Shown one piece after another: positions 1 to 7,687 of a stretch of 14,338 bases of DNA. How positions within the stretch are numbered: the stretch's first letter is position 1; every line of letters begins with the position of its first letter. Made by a program: the position numbers and the translations under genes. Under the pieces are notes generated by a model. That model saw only the letters and a list, made by a program, of their open reading frames with translations. It was not told where the DNA came from and made no database searches. Source of the DNA: an uncultured bacterium (GTDB lineage Bacteria > Patescibacteria > ABY1 > SG8-24 > 2-12-FULL-60-25); NCBI GenBank assembly GCA_937863195.1, contig CALMET010000051.1, forward strand, positions 1-14,338, given 5' to 3'.

Positions 1-1
1 C

Positions 2-3000
2 CCATGTTTGACATGGAACCCGAACCCGATTCTCTTCGGTGACAAAGATCCGTTCCATTATCAGCCAACGGCGGGCTATTTACCCCCACAGAACTCTGGT
101 CAGTACTACTGTACATCTGAAGCGCGCAAGCCAGTCAGGGTTAATCTCTCGTTTCAGCATTTTAGAAGATATGCAACGGTAAACGGACAAGAAGAGCTAG
201 GTTCTGACCCTAAAACCTATGTCGATAAGTTCGCGAACGAATGTGCTGACGGTGTTGTTGCTGGTGTTATCAGTTTCTTAACCGGTGGTCTCGTTGAGGC
301 AGGGCTTACAGCATCTGATATTACGGCGGGCGACTGTCGAGGTAACGATGCGCGTGACGCCAACGAAGCAGATGTCCAATTCAATAATCAATTCGATAGT
401 GAAACCGCACCAAACTACGTTGGTCGCATGACGCGTCTCGATCTTGACCCGATTTGGGTTGATAAAGGCCGTGGGGGTTATCGCAATGTTGCGTCAAAAA
501 AGACGCCGTATATCTCAATTGATCGCACCATGGACTATCCGTCCTATGAGCTTTGTGATTACAGTGACAAGTACACCGTGCCAGAAGAGCGTGGTACATC
601 GCCTACGGCCTTGAGACTTGTTGATGCAGGTAGTGGTTATCGCGAGACGTTCTATCGTGTGCATTCGCCATTGCTTATGAAGGATTTGGGTTATACGCCA
701 AACGCTGATGCCTTACGCACAGCATTAAGCGATACGAGCATTTCATTCTTCAAGATCACTCCTTCACCTAATGGTGATGTCGGGCGTTTAGCTTGTGGTT
801 ATAATGCTGAATGGGCAGAAGGCATGCCTTCGGTTGACTATAAAGACCAGGCTTCGTTGCAAGGCGGTAATGCCTCATGGCAAGCAAATTTCACACAAAG
901 CTACTCGCCATTCTTATCACGCGCAAATGAAGTAGAGATTAAAAATCCACAGAACAAAGAATTTGTACTTTCAGATTGTGTCGAAGAAGATCTCTATAAT
1001 GAAGTAAATGTTAACGGTCTGCCAACGGCTGTAAAAGAGGTTTACCAAGGCTTCTACACTCAAGACGAGAACAGAAGTGGTAACTACTATCTCAAGACAC
1101 CTAAAGTTATTGATGCCTTTGAGGGCAAGAGATGTGCCTTTAAGGCATGGGAGGTCTCATATAAAAAGCCTCAAAACGCCGGGTTTAATGCGCTGAAACA
1201 AGACCAGTCACTCTCTTATATTCGCCGATATCCAATGAGTGATATTGATGATGTTTGTAAGAATAGCTCAGCTCCTTGGTTCTCTATTCGCGCCGTCTTT
1301 CAATCTCCGATCGTGACAGGCACTGACCCAGATGGCCAATGGACCTTTGTAGGATTCTGGACGTCATCTTGTGCTGGTAAATCAGGTGGCGACCATCGCT
1401 ACATGTATATGGACGTCGAAGTTGGTACGGCGGATGTCTGTCGTGAGCTTGCTGAAGTAAAGAGCGCGAACACCAGTCAAGACGCCGCCTTTACGGATCG
1501 TGTATGGAAGCAATCCGGCTACCGCGACCCTGCAACGGGTGCAACCTACTCAGAAACAAACGCTCCATTCTCGAGTGCATTGAATACGGGTATCGCTGGC
1601 ATTGAGCCGCTCTTTCAGAACGGTGGCGAACAAGCTGGCTTCTCGCCGCTCAACCCACCAACCTTCTTGCGCTCAGGTTTGAGAACGTACTATTCTCCTG
1701 CACAGTTTCCGCGGGATAAGTATGCGTTCTTGACTAATATGTTTGCTCGCGTCTATCGCGTCTATCGTTATCACGATAAATCCGTAACAGTCACAGATAG
1801 CGCCTGTCTCGCTGGCCCATTAAAAGGCACAAACTGTACTACTGATCCTGATCCTGAGCACCCGGTATGTAGCGTTGATGGTAAATGTGACCCGGGGGCC
1901 TTTACCGCCGGCGATCGATCACAAACACGTGTTTGTAATCTTGGTCCACAAAGAGGCCTTGCCTGTAGTTCAACTCCAGAATGTCAGGGGTTAGGTTTTG
2001 CGGCAACGGCAGGTACCAATATCGTGAAGATGATGAATAATTGTATCGTCGATGCAGATGCTGGTTGGACCGTAACAACCAATAATACCTATACTAATAC
2101 GGGCGCGGGTATTACAGGCATCTCAACATCAGAAGCGTCTGAGCGCCAAGCCTTTGTCTGTGACGGTATTGGTAATAAGATGGGTACTAACAAGACCTAC
2201 TGTGGTCGCCCCGCAAATAATACCAATGAGTGCGTCGTGACCGCGGTCACGCCAGCAACCGTATTAATTACCGGCAGCACCTTCACGGATGGTACTAAAA
2301 ACATCATTGCAAGATGTGCAACGATTAGTGCGACAAATACAGCAAAAGCCTGTGTTTATAGCATGACGGATCCCGCATCAAATACCGCCCTAGGTACCTA
2401 CTTCGATTCAGAAGGCGTTACGGTGAGTAGAGTAGCTACAACAGATGCAGTACCTAGATATAACGGTCAATACATCACATGTGTCGTTGATCGAGATTGT
2501 GAAGCTCATAAACAAGATGCAGAAACCAACCAAGCCTGTACCGCAGTTGCCTCAAATGACTCAACCTTTGGTCGTTGTGTCGGTGGCTTGCAAGCAGGGG
2601 AGGTGTGTAATACGAGAAATGCAACAGCCTGTCAGGTGCTCGGGTATACCGATACTGACAAAGATACCTTTGCCATTAGCTGTGGCGCTGTTGCAAACGC
2701 AAGTGGTGCCGCTGTCACAGCATGTCTAACACCTCTCAATGTCGGTGACCCAAATTCAAACGATCCAGACAAAGATGCCAATATCTGTACGCATAGCGTC
2801 GGGTACTACCCTCGTCTTGATCTCTGTCCAAATCCATCAAATGAATATTGTGGCCTCGTCTCTTACAGAATTGATGATTCAGGCAAACAAGCTTCGCTCG
2901 ATCCTCAGTCCCGATTCCCATTACCAACCGACGTGACCATGGGTCACTATACGCCGACATTCTTAGGTCTAACGGGTGCACGTGCTGATGATGATAACTT

Positions 3001-4105
3001 TGATTACATCACCTACTACACCCCTCGTCCTCCGATGGTTGCCGCGCCTGATACGCGTAATTGCGCAACTCCGGGCTCATGTGAAGTCGCGCAAACAAAC
3101 GCCTTTAATCTCAGCGGTCAAACATCTGGTCCATTGAATGGCGGTATCAGCCAGTTTGTCGCAAGCATGCGCTTCTATGCCTGGGCATCGCACAATCAAA
3201 TGCCGCTTAAGCGTATCGTGATCGATTGGGGTGATGGTGAAACAACGAGAGTTGCTGATACAAAACTCAAAAACCACAAGCCGTACTGTAACGTTCAAAG
3301 CGAATGTTCAGATCAGGTGCGTGCTTCAGGACTCACCTGTAATGCCGACGGTGATTGTCCTCCGGCCGCTGGTCTCTGTAAGCCGACAGGCGTTTGTCAA
3401 GATCAGCCAGAGAGAAGTTGTTCTGCTGATGCTGAATGTAATACCGCAGATCACCCTGGTGATCGCTGTATCGTGCGCACCATGTTCGGCAATAGCCGCG
3501 ACGCGTGTGAAGCAAACTACTTCGACTTTCAGCACGTGTATGTCTGTAATGACAGCTTAAAAGCGCAAATGATCGCTGAGGGTAAAATCTGTGAAACAAG
3601 AGCAGGTCAATGTTCGCGTGATGCTTCACGCGCATGTAGTGCTGATAGCGGTTGTTCAGCTGGTGATACTTGTATCCTTGGTGAAATCATGGCTCCTCCG
3701 GGTGGTTGCTACAAAGCTGATACAAACGCTTGTTACTTCACGCCTCGTCTTCAGGTGATGGACAACTGGGGTTGGTGTACCGGTGAATGTCGCGCCGAAG
3801 CCACAAATGGCGTGCTTACAGACAGTATCTCGAGCAAGGTTCGCCATACCTATGGCGGATGCTTCGCAGGAGCTAATCCTGACCCTATTCAACGCACAGA
3901 CTCAGGTGAAATCATTGTGAACTCGAGTCCGATTGGTGGTACTCCGCGATTACCTAACCCGTTATTATCACCAAATAATAATAGCCAAAATTCACTCAAT
4001 GAGTGTGCGATTAATGACTTGCCGGGTCTACCTGACTCAGGTCAACAATTCATTCGTCCATGGGTAGTTTACCCTGGTGCCGTACAAATCAGACCGAGTA
4101 ATTAA
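2..4105 (+). CDS. Giant cysteine-rich surface/secreted protein, 5' truncated
   Basis: The reading frame is open from the first complete codon at position 2, so the gene begins upstream of the window; the TTG at 8 is probably an internal codon. About 1,365 residues are visible, ending at TAA 4103-4105. I see no catalytic domain. Cysteine-rich stretches lie near residues 615-665 (counted from position 8), 1090-1160 and 1190-1230, with repeated units such as RSCSADAEC and RACSADSGC that resemble small disulfide-knot modules. A segment near residue 1068 reads IDWGDGETTR, which is like the core of a PKD domain. Asn, Thr, Gly and Cys are abundant and no transmembrane helix is visible in the part shown. 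These traits suggest an exported cell-surface protein, possibly for attachment. The signal peptide would be outside the window. The specific function is unknown. Confidence 0.8.
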   Translation, partial: PCLTWNPNPILFGDKDPFHYQPTAGYLPPQNSGQYYCTSEARKPVRVNLSFQHFRRYATVNGQEELGSDPKTYVDKFANECADGVVAGVISFLTGGLVEAGLTASDITAGDCRGNDARDANEADVQFNNQFDSETAPNYVGRMTRLDLDPIWVDKGRGGYRNVASKKTPYISIDRTMDYPSYELCDYSDKYTVPEERGTSPTALRLVDAGSGYRETFYRVHSPLLMKDLGYTPNADALRTALSDTSISFFKITPSPNGDVGRLACGYNAEWAEGMPSVDYKDQASLQGGNASWQANFTQSYSPFLSRANEVEIKNPQNKEFVLSDCVEEDLYNEVNVNGLPTAVKEVYQGFYTQDENRSGNYYLKTPKVIDAFEGKRCAFKAWEVSYKKPQNAGFNALKQDQSLSYIRRYPMSDIDDVCKNSSAPWFSIRAVFQSPIVTGTDPDGQWTFVGFWTSSCAGKSGGDHRYMYMDVEVGTADVCRELAEVKSANTSQDAAFTDRVWKQSGYRDPATGATYSETNAPFSSALNTGIAGIEPLFQNGGEQAGFSPLNPPTFLRSGLRTYYSPAQFPRDKYAFLTNMFARVYRVYRYHDKSVTVTDSACLAGPLKGTNCTTDPDPEHPVCSVDGKCDPGAFTAGDRSQTRVCNLGPQRGLACSSTPECQGLGFAATAGTNIVKMMNNCIVDADAGWTVTTNNTYTNTGAGITGISTSEASERQAFVCDGIGNKMGTNKTYCGRPANNTNECVVTAVTPATVLITGSTFTDGTKNIIARCATISATNTAKACVYSMTDPASNTALGTYFDSEGVTVSRVATTDAVPRYNGQYITCVVDRDCEAHKQDAETNQACTAVASNDSTFGRCVGGLQAGEVCNTRNATACQVLGYTDTDKDTFAISCGAVANASGAAVTACLTPLNVGDPNSNDPDKDANICTHSVGYYPRLDLCPNPSNEYCGLVSYRIDDSGKQASLDPQSRFPLPTDVTMGHYTPTFLGLTGARADDDNFDYITYYTPRPPMVAAPDTRNCATPGSCEVAQTNAFNLSGQTSGPLNGGISQFVASMRFYAWASHNQMPLKRIVIDWGDGETTRVADTKLKNHKPYCNVQSECSDQVRASGLTCNADGDCPPAAGLCKPTGVCQDQPERSCSADAECNTADHPGDRCIVRTMFGNSRDACEANYFDFQHVYVCNDSLKAQMIAEGKICETRAGQCSRDASRACSADSGCSAGDTCILGEIMAPPGGCYKADTNACYFTPRLQVMDNWGWCTGECRAEATNGVLTDSISSKVRHTYGGCFAGANPDPIQRTDSGEIIVNSSPIGGTPRLPNPLLSPNNNSQNSLNECAINDLPGLPDSGQQFIRPWVVYPGAVQIRPSN

Positions 4106-4129
4106 AAAGAAGCCCGTAAGGGCTTCTTT
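4106..4129 (+). terminator. Intrinsic terminator of the giant surface-protein gene
   Basis: A perfect 10-bp stem, AAAGAAGCCC (4106-4115) with GGGCTTCTTT (4120-4129), closes on a GTAA tetraloop. It begins directly after the stop codon, and the 3' arm supplies a short U run. Confidence 0.88.
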
Positions 4130-4171
4130 GAACTCTCTGTCCGCGTTTCGTTTCTGAGATTAGGTTGGACG

Positions 4172-4193
4172 TCTCCCTTGTATTCAAGGGAGA
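4172..4193. repeat. Short perfect inverted repeat in the 4130-4275 gap
   Basis: TCTCCCTTG (4172-4180) and CAAGGGAGA (4185-4193) are perfect complements around a TATT loop. No T tract follows on either strand, so it is not an obvious terminator. A weaker partner (TCTCC...GGAGA) lies about 20 bases downstream. The rest of the gap between the two convergent transcription units holds nothing I recognise. Confidence 0.5.
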
Positions 4194-4275
4194 TCGCGCA
4201 GCTTCAGTTCTCCCTCGAAGAAAGGAGATGTCTATCTAAAAAAATAAATGCAGACAGAGGGTTCGCATACAAAGC

Positions 4276-4305
4276 GCCCCCGTTACCAGGGTTGGTAACG
4301 GGGGC
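4276..4305 (-). terminator. Intrinsic terminator of the MopE-repeat lipoprotein gene
   Basis: A perfect 12-bp stem, GCCCCCGTTACC (4276-4287) with GGTAACGGGGGC (4294-4305), encloses a 6-base loop. It lies 26 bases past the minus-strand stop codon. The U tract read on the minus strand is weak (GCTTTG), so termination may be incomplete. The stem has the high GC of the adjacent gene. Confidence 0.7.
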
Positions 4306-4331
4306 TTCGTGTGGGTGTCAGCGAGCTGAGC

Positions 4332-5114
4332 TCACTGACAGGTATAGGTGGTGGTTACACCACCGATTGTTCGATCATAGATCCCAAATGAGACGTCTGG
4401 TTCGAAGGTGAAATAGCTCCGGTTGTTGGCATCCTGGTACCGTGTGAAGTCCAGTTCCGTACCCAGAACGAAGAATCCACTATCAAAGCCGACGGAGGGC
4501 TCGTATCCTTCATGCGACGATGGACCATAGTCCATCGTCGTATTGAAGCACGAGCTCGGGTTGTCTACACGGCAACACGTCCATACCTTGCCGGGAAAGT
4601 TCATCGCCTCGGCATAGGTGACATTGCCACCAACCACCATGTCATCGGGCCACGTCGCCCCCTCGAAGCACTCGCCGGGAGGGCGGATGTCTTCGAGTAG
4701 GTCGGGGCCCGGCTCTGAGCCCGGCGTGCAAGACATCGGCTCACACTGGGGATCCATCCCCGGCATGATATTGTCCTGCGAACCGTTGCAGTCGTTGTCG
4801 ACTCCGTCGGTGCAGAGCACCATCGTGTTCTCGACGGCGAAGCCGGGGCAGGTGCCCCCGCAGTCGGAGTCACCGCTGTCGGTGTCGCCGTCGCAGTCGT
4901 TGTCGACGTTGTCGTCGCAGTTGTCCGCTTCGTTGCCGAAGGGGACACAGGGGCTGCCGTCGCTCGTCGCACTGTCCGGGGGACAGAGGGACGGGGTGTT
5001 CTGACACGGGCCGCCGTCGACGATCATGTCGGGGCCTTCACCGCAGCCGGTGAGAGCGAGGATGGTGGTGAGAAGACCGGCCCAAAGGAGGGCCGAGCGG
5101 TTCATGCTGGTCAT
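4332..5114 (-). CDS. Lipoprotein with MopE-type metal-binding repeats, GC-rich
   Basis: This is a 260-residue exported lipoprotein. Residues 5-24 form a lipoprotein signal peptide with lipobox L-T-G-C, so Cys24 would be lipidated. Residues 63-85 and 99-124 contain two Asp/Cys-rich units with the cores DNDCDGDTD and DGVDNDCNG. These match the putative metal-binding motif family (PF11617, MopE-like) that is abundant in secreted proteins of Myxococcota. The C-terminal ~130 residues have further Cys (148, 180, 181, 189, 259) and no recognised fold. The ATG at 5112-5114 has an AAGAGG-type ribosome binding site 4 bases upstream; an alternative ATG lies three codons in. Codon third positions are strongly G/C, unlike both flanks, which suggests horizontal transfer. 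Its role is unknown; calcium or copper binding is only a family-level expectation. Confidence 0.85.
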   Translation of the reverse strand: MTSMNRSALLWAGLLTTILALTGCGEGPDMIVDGGPCQNTPSLCPPDSATSDGSPCVPFGNEADNCDDNVDNDCDGDTDSGDSDCGGTCPGFAVENTMVLCTDGVDNDCNGSQDNIMPGMDPQCEPMSCTPGSEPGPDLLEDIRPPGECFEGATWPDDMVVGGNVTYAEAMNFPGKVWTCCRVDNPSSCFNTTMDYGPSSHEGYEPSVGFDSGFFVLGTELDFTRYQDANNRSYFTFEPDVSFGIYDRTIGGVTTTYTCQ

Positions 5115-5222
5115 GATGCCTCTTTCCGCTCCCTTGGGAGCACTGATCTGGCCCTAGCCAAAGGCGGTCAACACCGTGTTGACTGCTCTTAAGCAAGGAA
5201 AGATAAGAAGGTACGTGAATCG

Positions 5223-5252
5223 AGTATAGCACCAAAATGCCACTCAAGTCAT
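5223..5252 (-). promoter_or_regulatory. Candidate promoter for the lipoprotein gene
   Basis: On the minus strand a -35-like ATGACT (5247-5252) is 18 bases from a -10 box TATACT (5223-5228). Transcription would begin about 100 bases before the lipoprotein start codon. The -35 match is only 4 of 6. Confidence 0.4.
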
Positions 5253-5280
5253 TACAATAGTTGACGCTAACAATATTTTA

Positions 5281-5296
5281 CCACTTTGTCAAGTGG
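5281..5296. repeat. Small palindrome CCACTT-N4-AAGTGG, operator- or hairpin-like
   Basis: CCACTT (5281-5286) and AAGTGG (5291-5296) are inverted around four bases, 26 bases past the stop of the kinase gene. On the minus strand the spacer includes TTGACA, a perfect -35 hexamer, though its best -10 is poor. It could be an operator or a weak transcript end for the kinase operon. Confidence 0.3.
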
Positions 5297-5321
5297 ATTG
5301 TGGACGGAGGTTCTCTAAATT

Positions 5322-5894
5322 CTACGAGAGAGTCTGGAGAAAATCCATTATTTTTTGCGCTCCTACCAAGATTGTCTGGTCATTGATGATGACTTTTTTG
5401 TTTTTCATGGAGGGGGATATCTCATCCCATCGCTTCGCGTTGAGTTGAAGATCTTCAGCACAGACCTGTAGAGTCGCTCGCATTGCGCGTAACGGCCTCC
5501 CCGTGTCCATTCGCCGTCGTTGCGCGATCGTTGCTGCGGGTGCAGAGACATAGACGAACCCTTGAAAAAGTTCGAGTAATCTTTCATCCCACATATCTTC
5601 TACTACGCACGTCGTGAGGGAGCGCATAGGCACCACGAGGTGGGTGTCGACAATTGTTGTGTGACTACCACCTTCCACAGTGAGAGATGACATCCCTTTG
5701 AGAAGGGCTTGTTTTTTCTCTTGGGCCGAGATGGATTCGAGCGCCTCATACGAGGCGACCCCTAAGGACTCTTTGAGGATTGTGCTTCCACGCACGATTC
5801 GAGTGGATGGCGAATTCATGTCTGCCACGGTCTCAAGCAGAGAAGATTTACCTGCGCCGTTTGCACCGAATACACAGAGCAGTACTTGTTTCAT
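5322..5894 (-). CDS. P-loop nucleotide kinase, AdkA-like
   Basis: This 190-residue protein opens with a Walker A loop, GANGAGKSS (residues 10-18, Lys16 and Ser17). A DTH motif (83-85) follows, then an arginine-rich lid, RRRMDTGR (126-133). This order, and particularly VDTH followed by RRxxDxxR, recalls archaeal-type adenylate kinases (AdkA) and related small NMP kinases. The likely activity is phosphoryl transfer from ATP to a nucleoside monophosphate; the acceptor cannot be read from sequence. It is the last gene of an operon with a thymidylate-synthase-family enzyme and a HAM1-methyltransferase-HAM1 fusion, so a modified pyrimidine dNMP is an attractive acceptor (inference). The ATG at 5892-5894 follows AAGGAG with 7 bases between, and that AAGGAG lies in an inverted repeat. 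Other P-loop ATPase roles cannot be excluded. Confidence 0.75.
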   Translation of the reverse strand: MKQVLLCVFGANGAGKSSLLETVADMNSPSTRIVRGSTILKESLGVASYEALESISAQEKKQALLKGMSSLTVEGGSHTTIVDTHLVVPMRSLTTCVVEDMWDERLLELFQGFVYVSAPAATIAQRRRMDTGRPLRAMRATLQVCAEDLQLNAKRWDEISPSMKNKKVIINDQTILVGAQKIMDFLQTLS

Positions 5895-5903
5895 GTTGCT
5901 TCT

Positions 5904-5958
5904 CCTTCAGGGTAGAAACCGCGTCCCATTATTGAGGCGAGGTTACCCGCCCTGAAGG
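5904..5958 (-). promoter_or_regulatory. Intercistronic hairpin covering the kinase ribosome binding site
   Basis: CCTTCAGGG (5904-5912) and CCCTGAAGG (5950-5958) are perfect 9-base inverted repeats 37 bases apart. In the minus-strand transcript the 3' arm CCCTGAAGG runs into the AAGGAG ribosome binding site of the kinase, so pairing would hide part of it. Short complementary segments inside (AACC/GGTT, GGGTA/TACCC) allow alternative folds. A role in translation or mRNA stability is inference. Confidence 0.45.
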
Positions 5959-5968
5959 CAGGTATTTT

Positions 5969-7684
5969 TTAAAGTGTTCCAATGAACTCTTCAAAAAACG
6001 GCAATTCTGTGAATGTCACACGCTCTTCGACGGGCATCTGTTTGTACGTTTTGCCGAGAGGGTTCTGTTCGTGGACTGGTACTAGAATTGTGTCCAACGG
6101 GTAGGCTTTATATTCGCTATCAGTAACACTCTCGCTCACCATAAGTGGCACCTCGGCGACGCAGGTTTTAAAGGCGGTGCCGTCGTAATACACCATGCAA
6201 TTTCGGCGAATGGCCGCTCTATCCATCTCGCCTTCAAGTAGTTTTAGGATTTTAGCTGGACCGAGCAAGGTCGCCGCTTGTTTGGAGTTTGGCCCCGGGA
6301 ATCCTTTTAATGCATTGATGAAGATACCTCCATCCGTGACAATAACGGGGTGCTGTAAGGCTTCGTAGCTTTTTCTCGCCTTGTCCTTGGCAATCTCTAC
6401 AATGTCATCATGTTTTAACTCAGCGACATCGATATTCGCAAGATGTAAGAGATGGTTCTTACATTTGCTTTGGAGCTCGATTACTTTGCCAGCGCTGCTA
6501 CTGGCAAAGTATAACGATGTTTCCATCGGTTTATGGAATGTTAATACACTGACACGATGGGTTTCAGATCCGTTCGATGAAATGTTCACAAGACCAAGCT
6601 CGGATAGGATGCGAACGATCCAGTTTCGGCGTAATTCGTTCTTCTCTGCTCTGCCAAGATCGTCGTTATTTGCTAGGTTGCTGATATAGTCAAAAACAAG
6701 ATATCCTCCGGGTGCGAGGGACTTTGCCATGGCTGAAAGCAGGGGGATGACTTCACTGCGATGAGTATGCGACAAAATGACACCGCGTGATGCAATGAGA
6801 TTGTAGATGCGCTCGTTGTCAGGGAGTGTCCCAACCTCATAGCGAATACAATCATCATTTGTTAGTCGTGTAGCGGTTTCTATCATCTGTGAGCTAATAT
6901 CAATACCGAGAATATCGGTAATTCCCGACCCCGTACGAATCAACCTTGTAACGGCACCGTCACCGCAGCCGATATCTAGAGCGGTTCCCGATACAAGCGG
7001 TAAGATGCGGCTCAATTCATCATCAAAACGCGCGTAACCATTCTCATGGTGAACGTAGGATGCCTCGTCTTCACGGGTAGAAGCCCAGTTATTTGCTCGG
7101 GCATCCCATCGCTGAGCGGCTTGTTCATGATGTTCTTCGCAGAGGCGTTTTGTTTGGCGAAGGTGGTTCGCTAAAAAGGCGAAGGCTTTACCGCGATGAT
7201 TGTCCGTTGGGTCGAGTTCTCCTAAGAACCGTTCGTTGATACGGATCAGGTGGTCAAGCGCGGGAGGGTTTTTCGGATCATGGCGCTCATAGCTGACCAC
7301 GCCTTGTATCTCGCCCTTGAAGAAAAACGTTTCGAACCCGTCAAAGTATCCAATATGGCAAGTAACGGTTACGGGTGCGTTTTCTGGCAAGAGCTGAGGT
7401 AGGGAGCCGTGCGCACTAGTTTTTAAGAGATGCTTTATCAAAGCACCCGGATAGTGCCCTGGCATAATAGACAGCGAAACATCGTCAACAAAGCAAGGAA
7501 GAGAAGTTGTCTTTTTAGCTTGTTCGATTTTATGGCGAACGACATCTGCGCCATCCACGGATTGGATCTCTTCCAAAGAAAGTGTTTTGGGTGCGATAGT
7601 GCACAGATCAGAGGCTAACGCTGTTTGCAAAGCATGATACTGTTGTGTCTTTTTCTCGTTTTCTGAAATGAAGGAAATGATCAT
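5969..7684 (-). CDS. HAM1/RdgB-SAM methyltransferase-HAM1/RdgB fusion protein
   Basis: A 571-residue three-domain fusion. Residues 1-180 resemble a diverged HAM1/RdgB (ITPase) domain: an N-terminal SENEKK substrate loop, VDDVSL with HYPGALIKHLL in place of the DDSGL...PG signature, FFKGEIQG, and HRGKAF near 163-168. Residues about 185-385 form a class I SAM methyltransferase with motif I LDIGCGDG (236-243) and acidic IDIS (261-264). Residues 388-571 form a second, more canonical HAM1 domain, with ASSSAGK (394-400), TDGGIFINALKGFPG (450-464), DTILVP (531-536) and KTYKQMPVEER (545-555). HAM1 enzymes hydrolyse non-canonical (d)NTPs to monophosphate and pyrophosphate; the methyltransferase substrate is unknown. 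The start codon lies 3 bases after the stop of the TS-family gene, with no clear ribosome binding site, so coupled translation is likely. I know of no characterised protein with this architecture. Confidence 0.85.
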   Translation of the reverse strand: MIISFISENEKKTQQYHALQTALASDLCTIAPKTLSLEEIQSVDGADVVRHKIEQAKKTTSLPCFVDDVSLSIMPGHYPGALIKHLLKTSAHGSLPQLLPENAPVTVTCHIGYFDGFETFFFKGEIQGVVSYERHDPKNPPALDHLIRINERFLGELDPTDNHRGKAFAFLANHLRQTKRLCEEHHEQAAQRWDARANNWASTREDEASYVHHENGYARFDDELSRILPLVSGTALDIGCGDGAVTRLIRTGSGITDILGIDISSQMIETATRLTNDDCIRYEVGTLPDNERIYNLIASRGVILSHTHRSEVIPLLSAMAKSLAPGGYLVFDYISNLANNDDLGRAEKNELRRNWIVRILSELGLVNISSNGSETHRVSVLTFHKPMETSLYFASSSAGKVIELQSKCKNHLLHLANIDVAELKHDDIVEIAKDKARKSYEALQHPVIVTDGGIFINALKGFPGPNSKQAATLLGPAKILKLLEGEMDRAAIRRNCMVYYDGTAFKTCVAEVPLMVSESVTDSEYKAYPLDTILVPVHEQNPLGKTYKQMPVEERVTFTELPFFEEFIGTL

Positions 7685-7687
7685 AGT

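Larger units (their letters stand above)
4276..5190. other. Compositional island around the MopE-repeat lipoprotein
   Basis: From the terminator at 4276 to roughly 5190 the DNA is visibly richer in GC than the flanks. Counted by hand, bases 4861-4920 have 39 G/C of 60, against 25 of 60 for 7681-7740. The change coincides with one gene plus its terminator and leader. No direct repeats, tRNA remnant or transposase mark the edges. The right boundary is approximate. Confidence 0.6.

Noticed and set aside
2445..3635. Several 65-109 residue frames within the giant surface-protein gene
   Set aside because: All lie inside the long frame with its consistent Cys-rich repeats and have no supporting start signals or motifs.
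4601..5004. Open frames of 123 (minus strand) and 128 (plus strand) residues inside the lipoprotein gene
   Set aside because: They are frame shadows produced by the GC-rich, repetitive Asp/Cys codons. They are low-complexity Ser/Thr/Arg/Pro proteins without their own signals.
5281..5320. Intrinsic terminator for the kinase operon
   Set aside because: The 6-bp palindrome is followed on the minus strand by a mixed A/T stretch rather than a U run, so it was kept only as a palindrome of unknown role.
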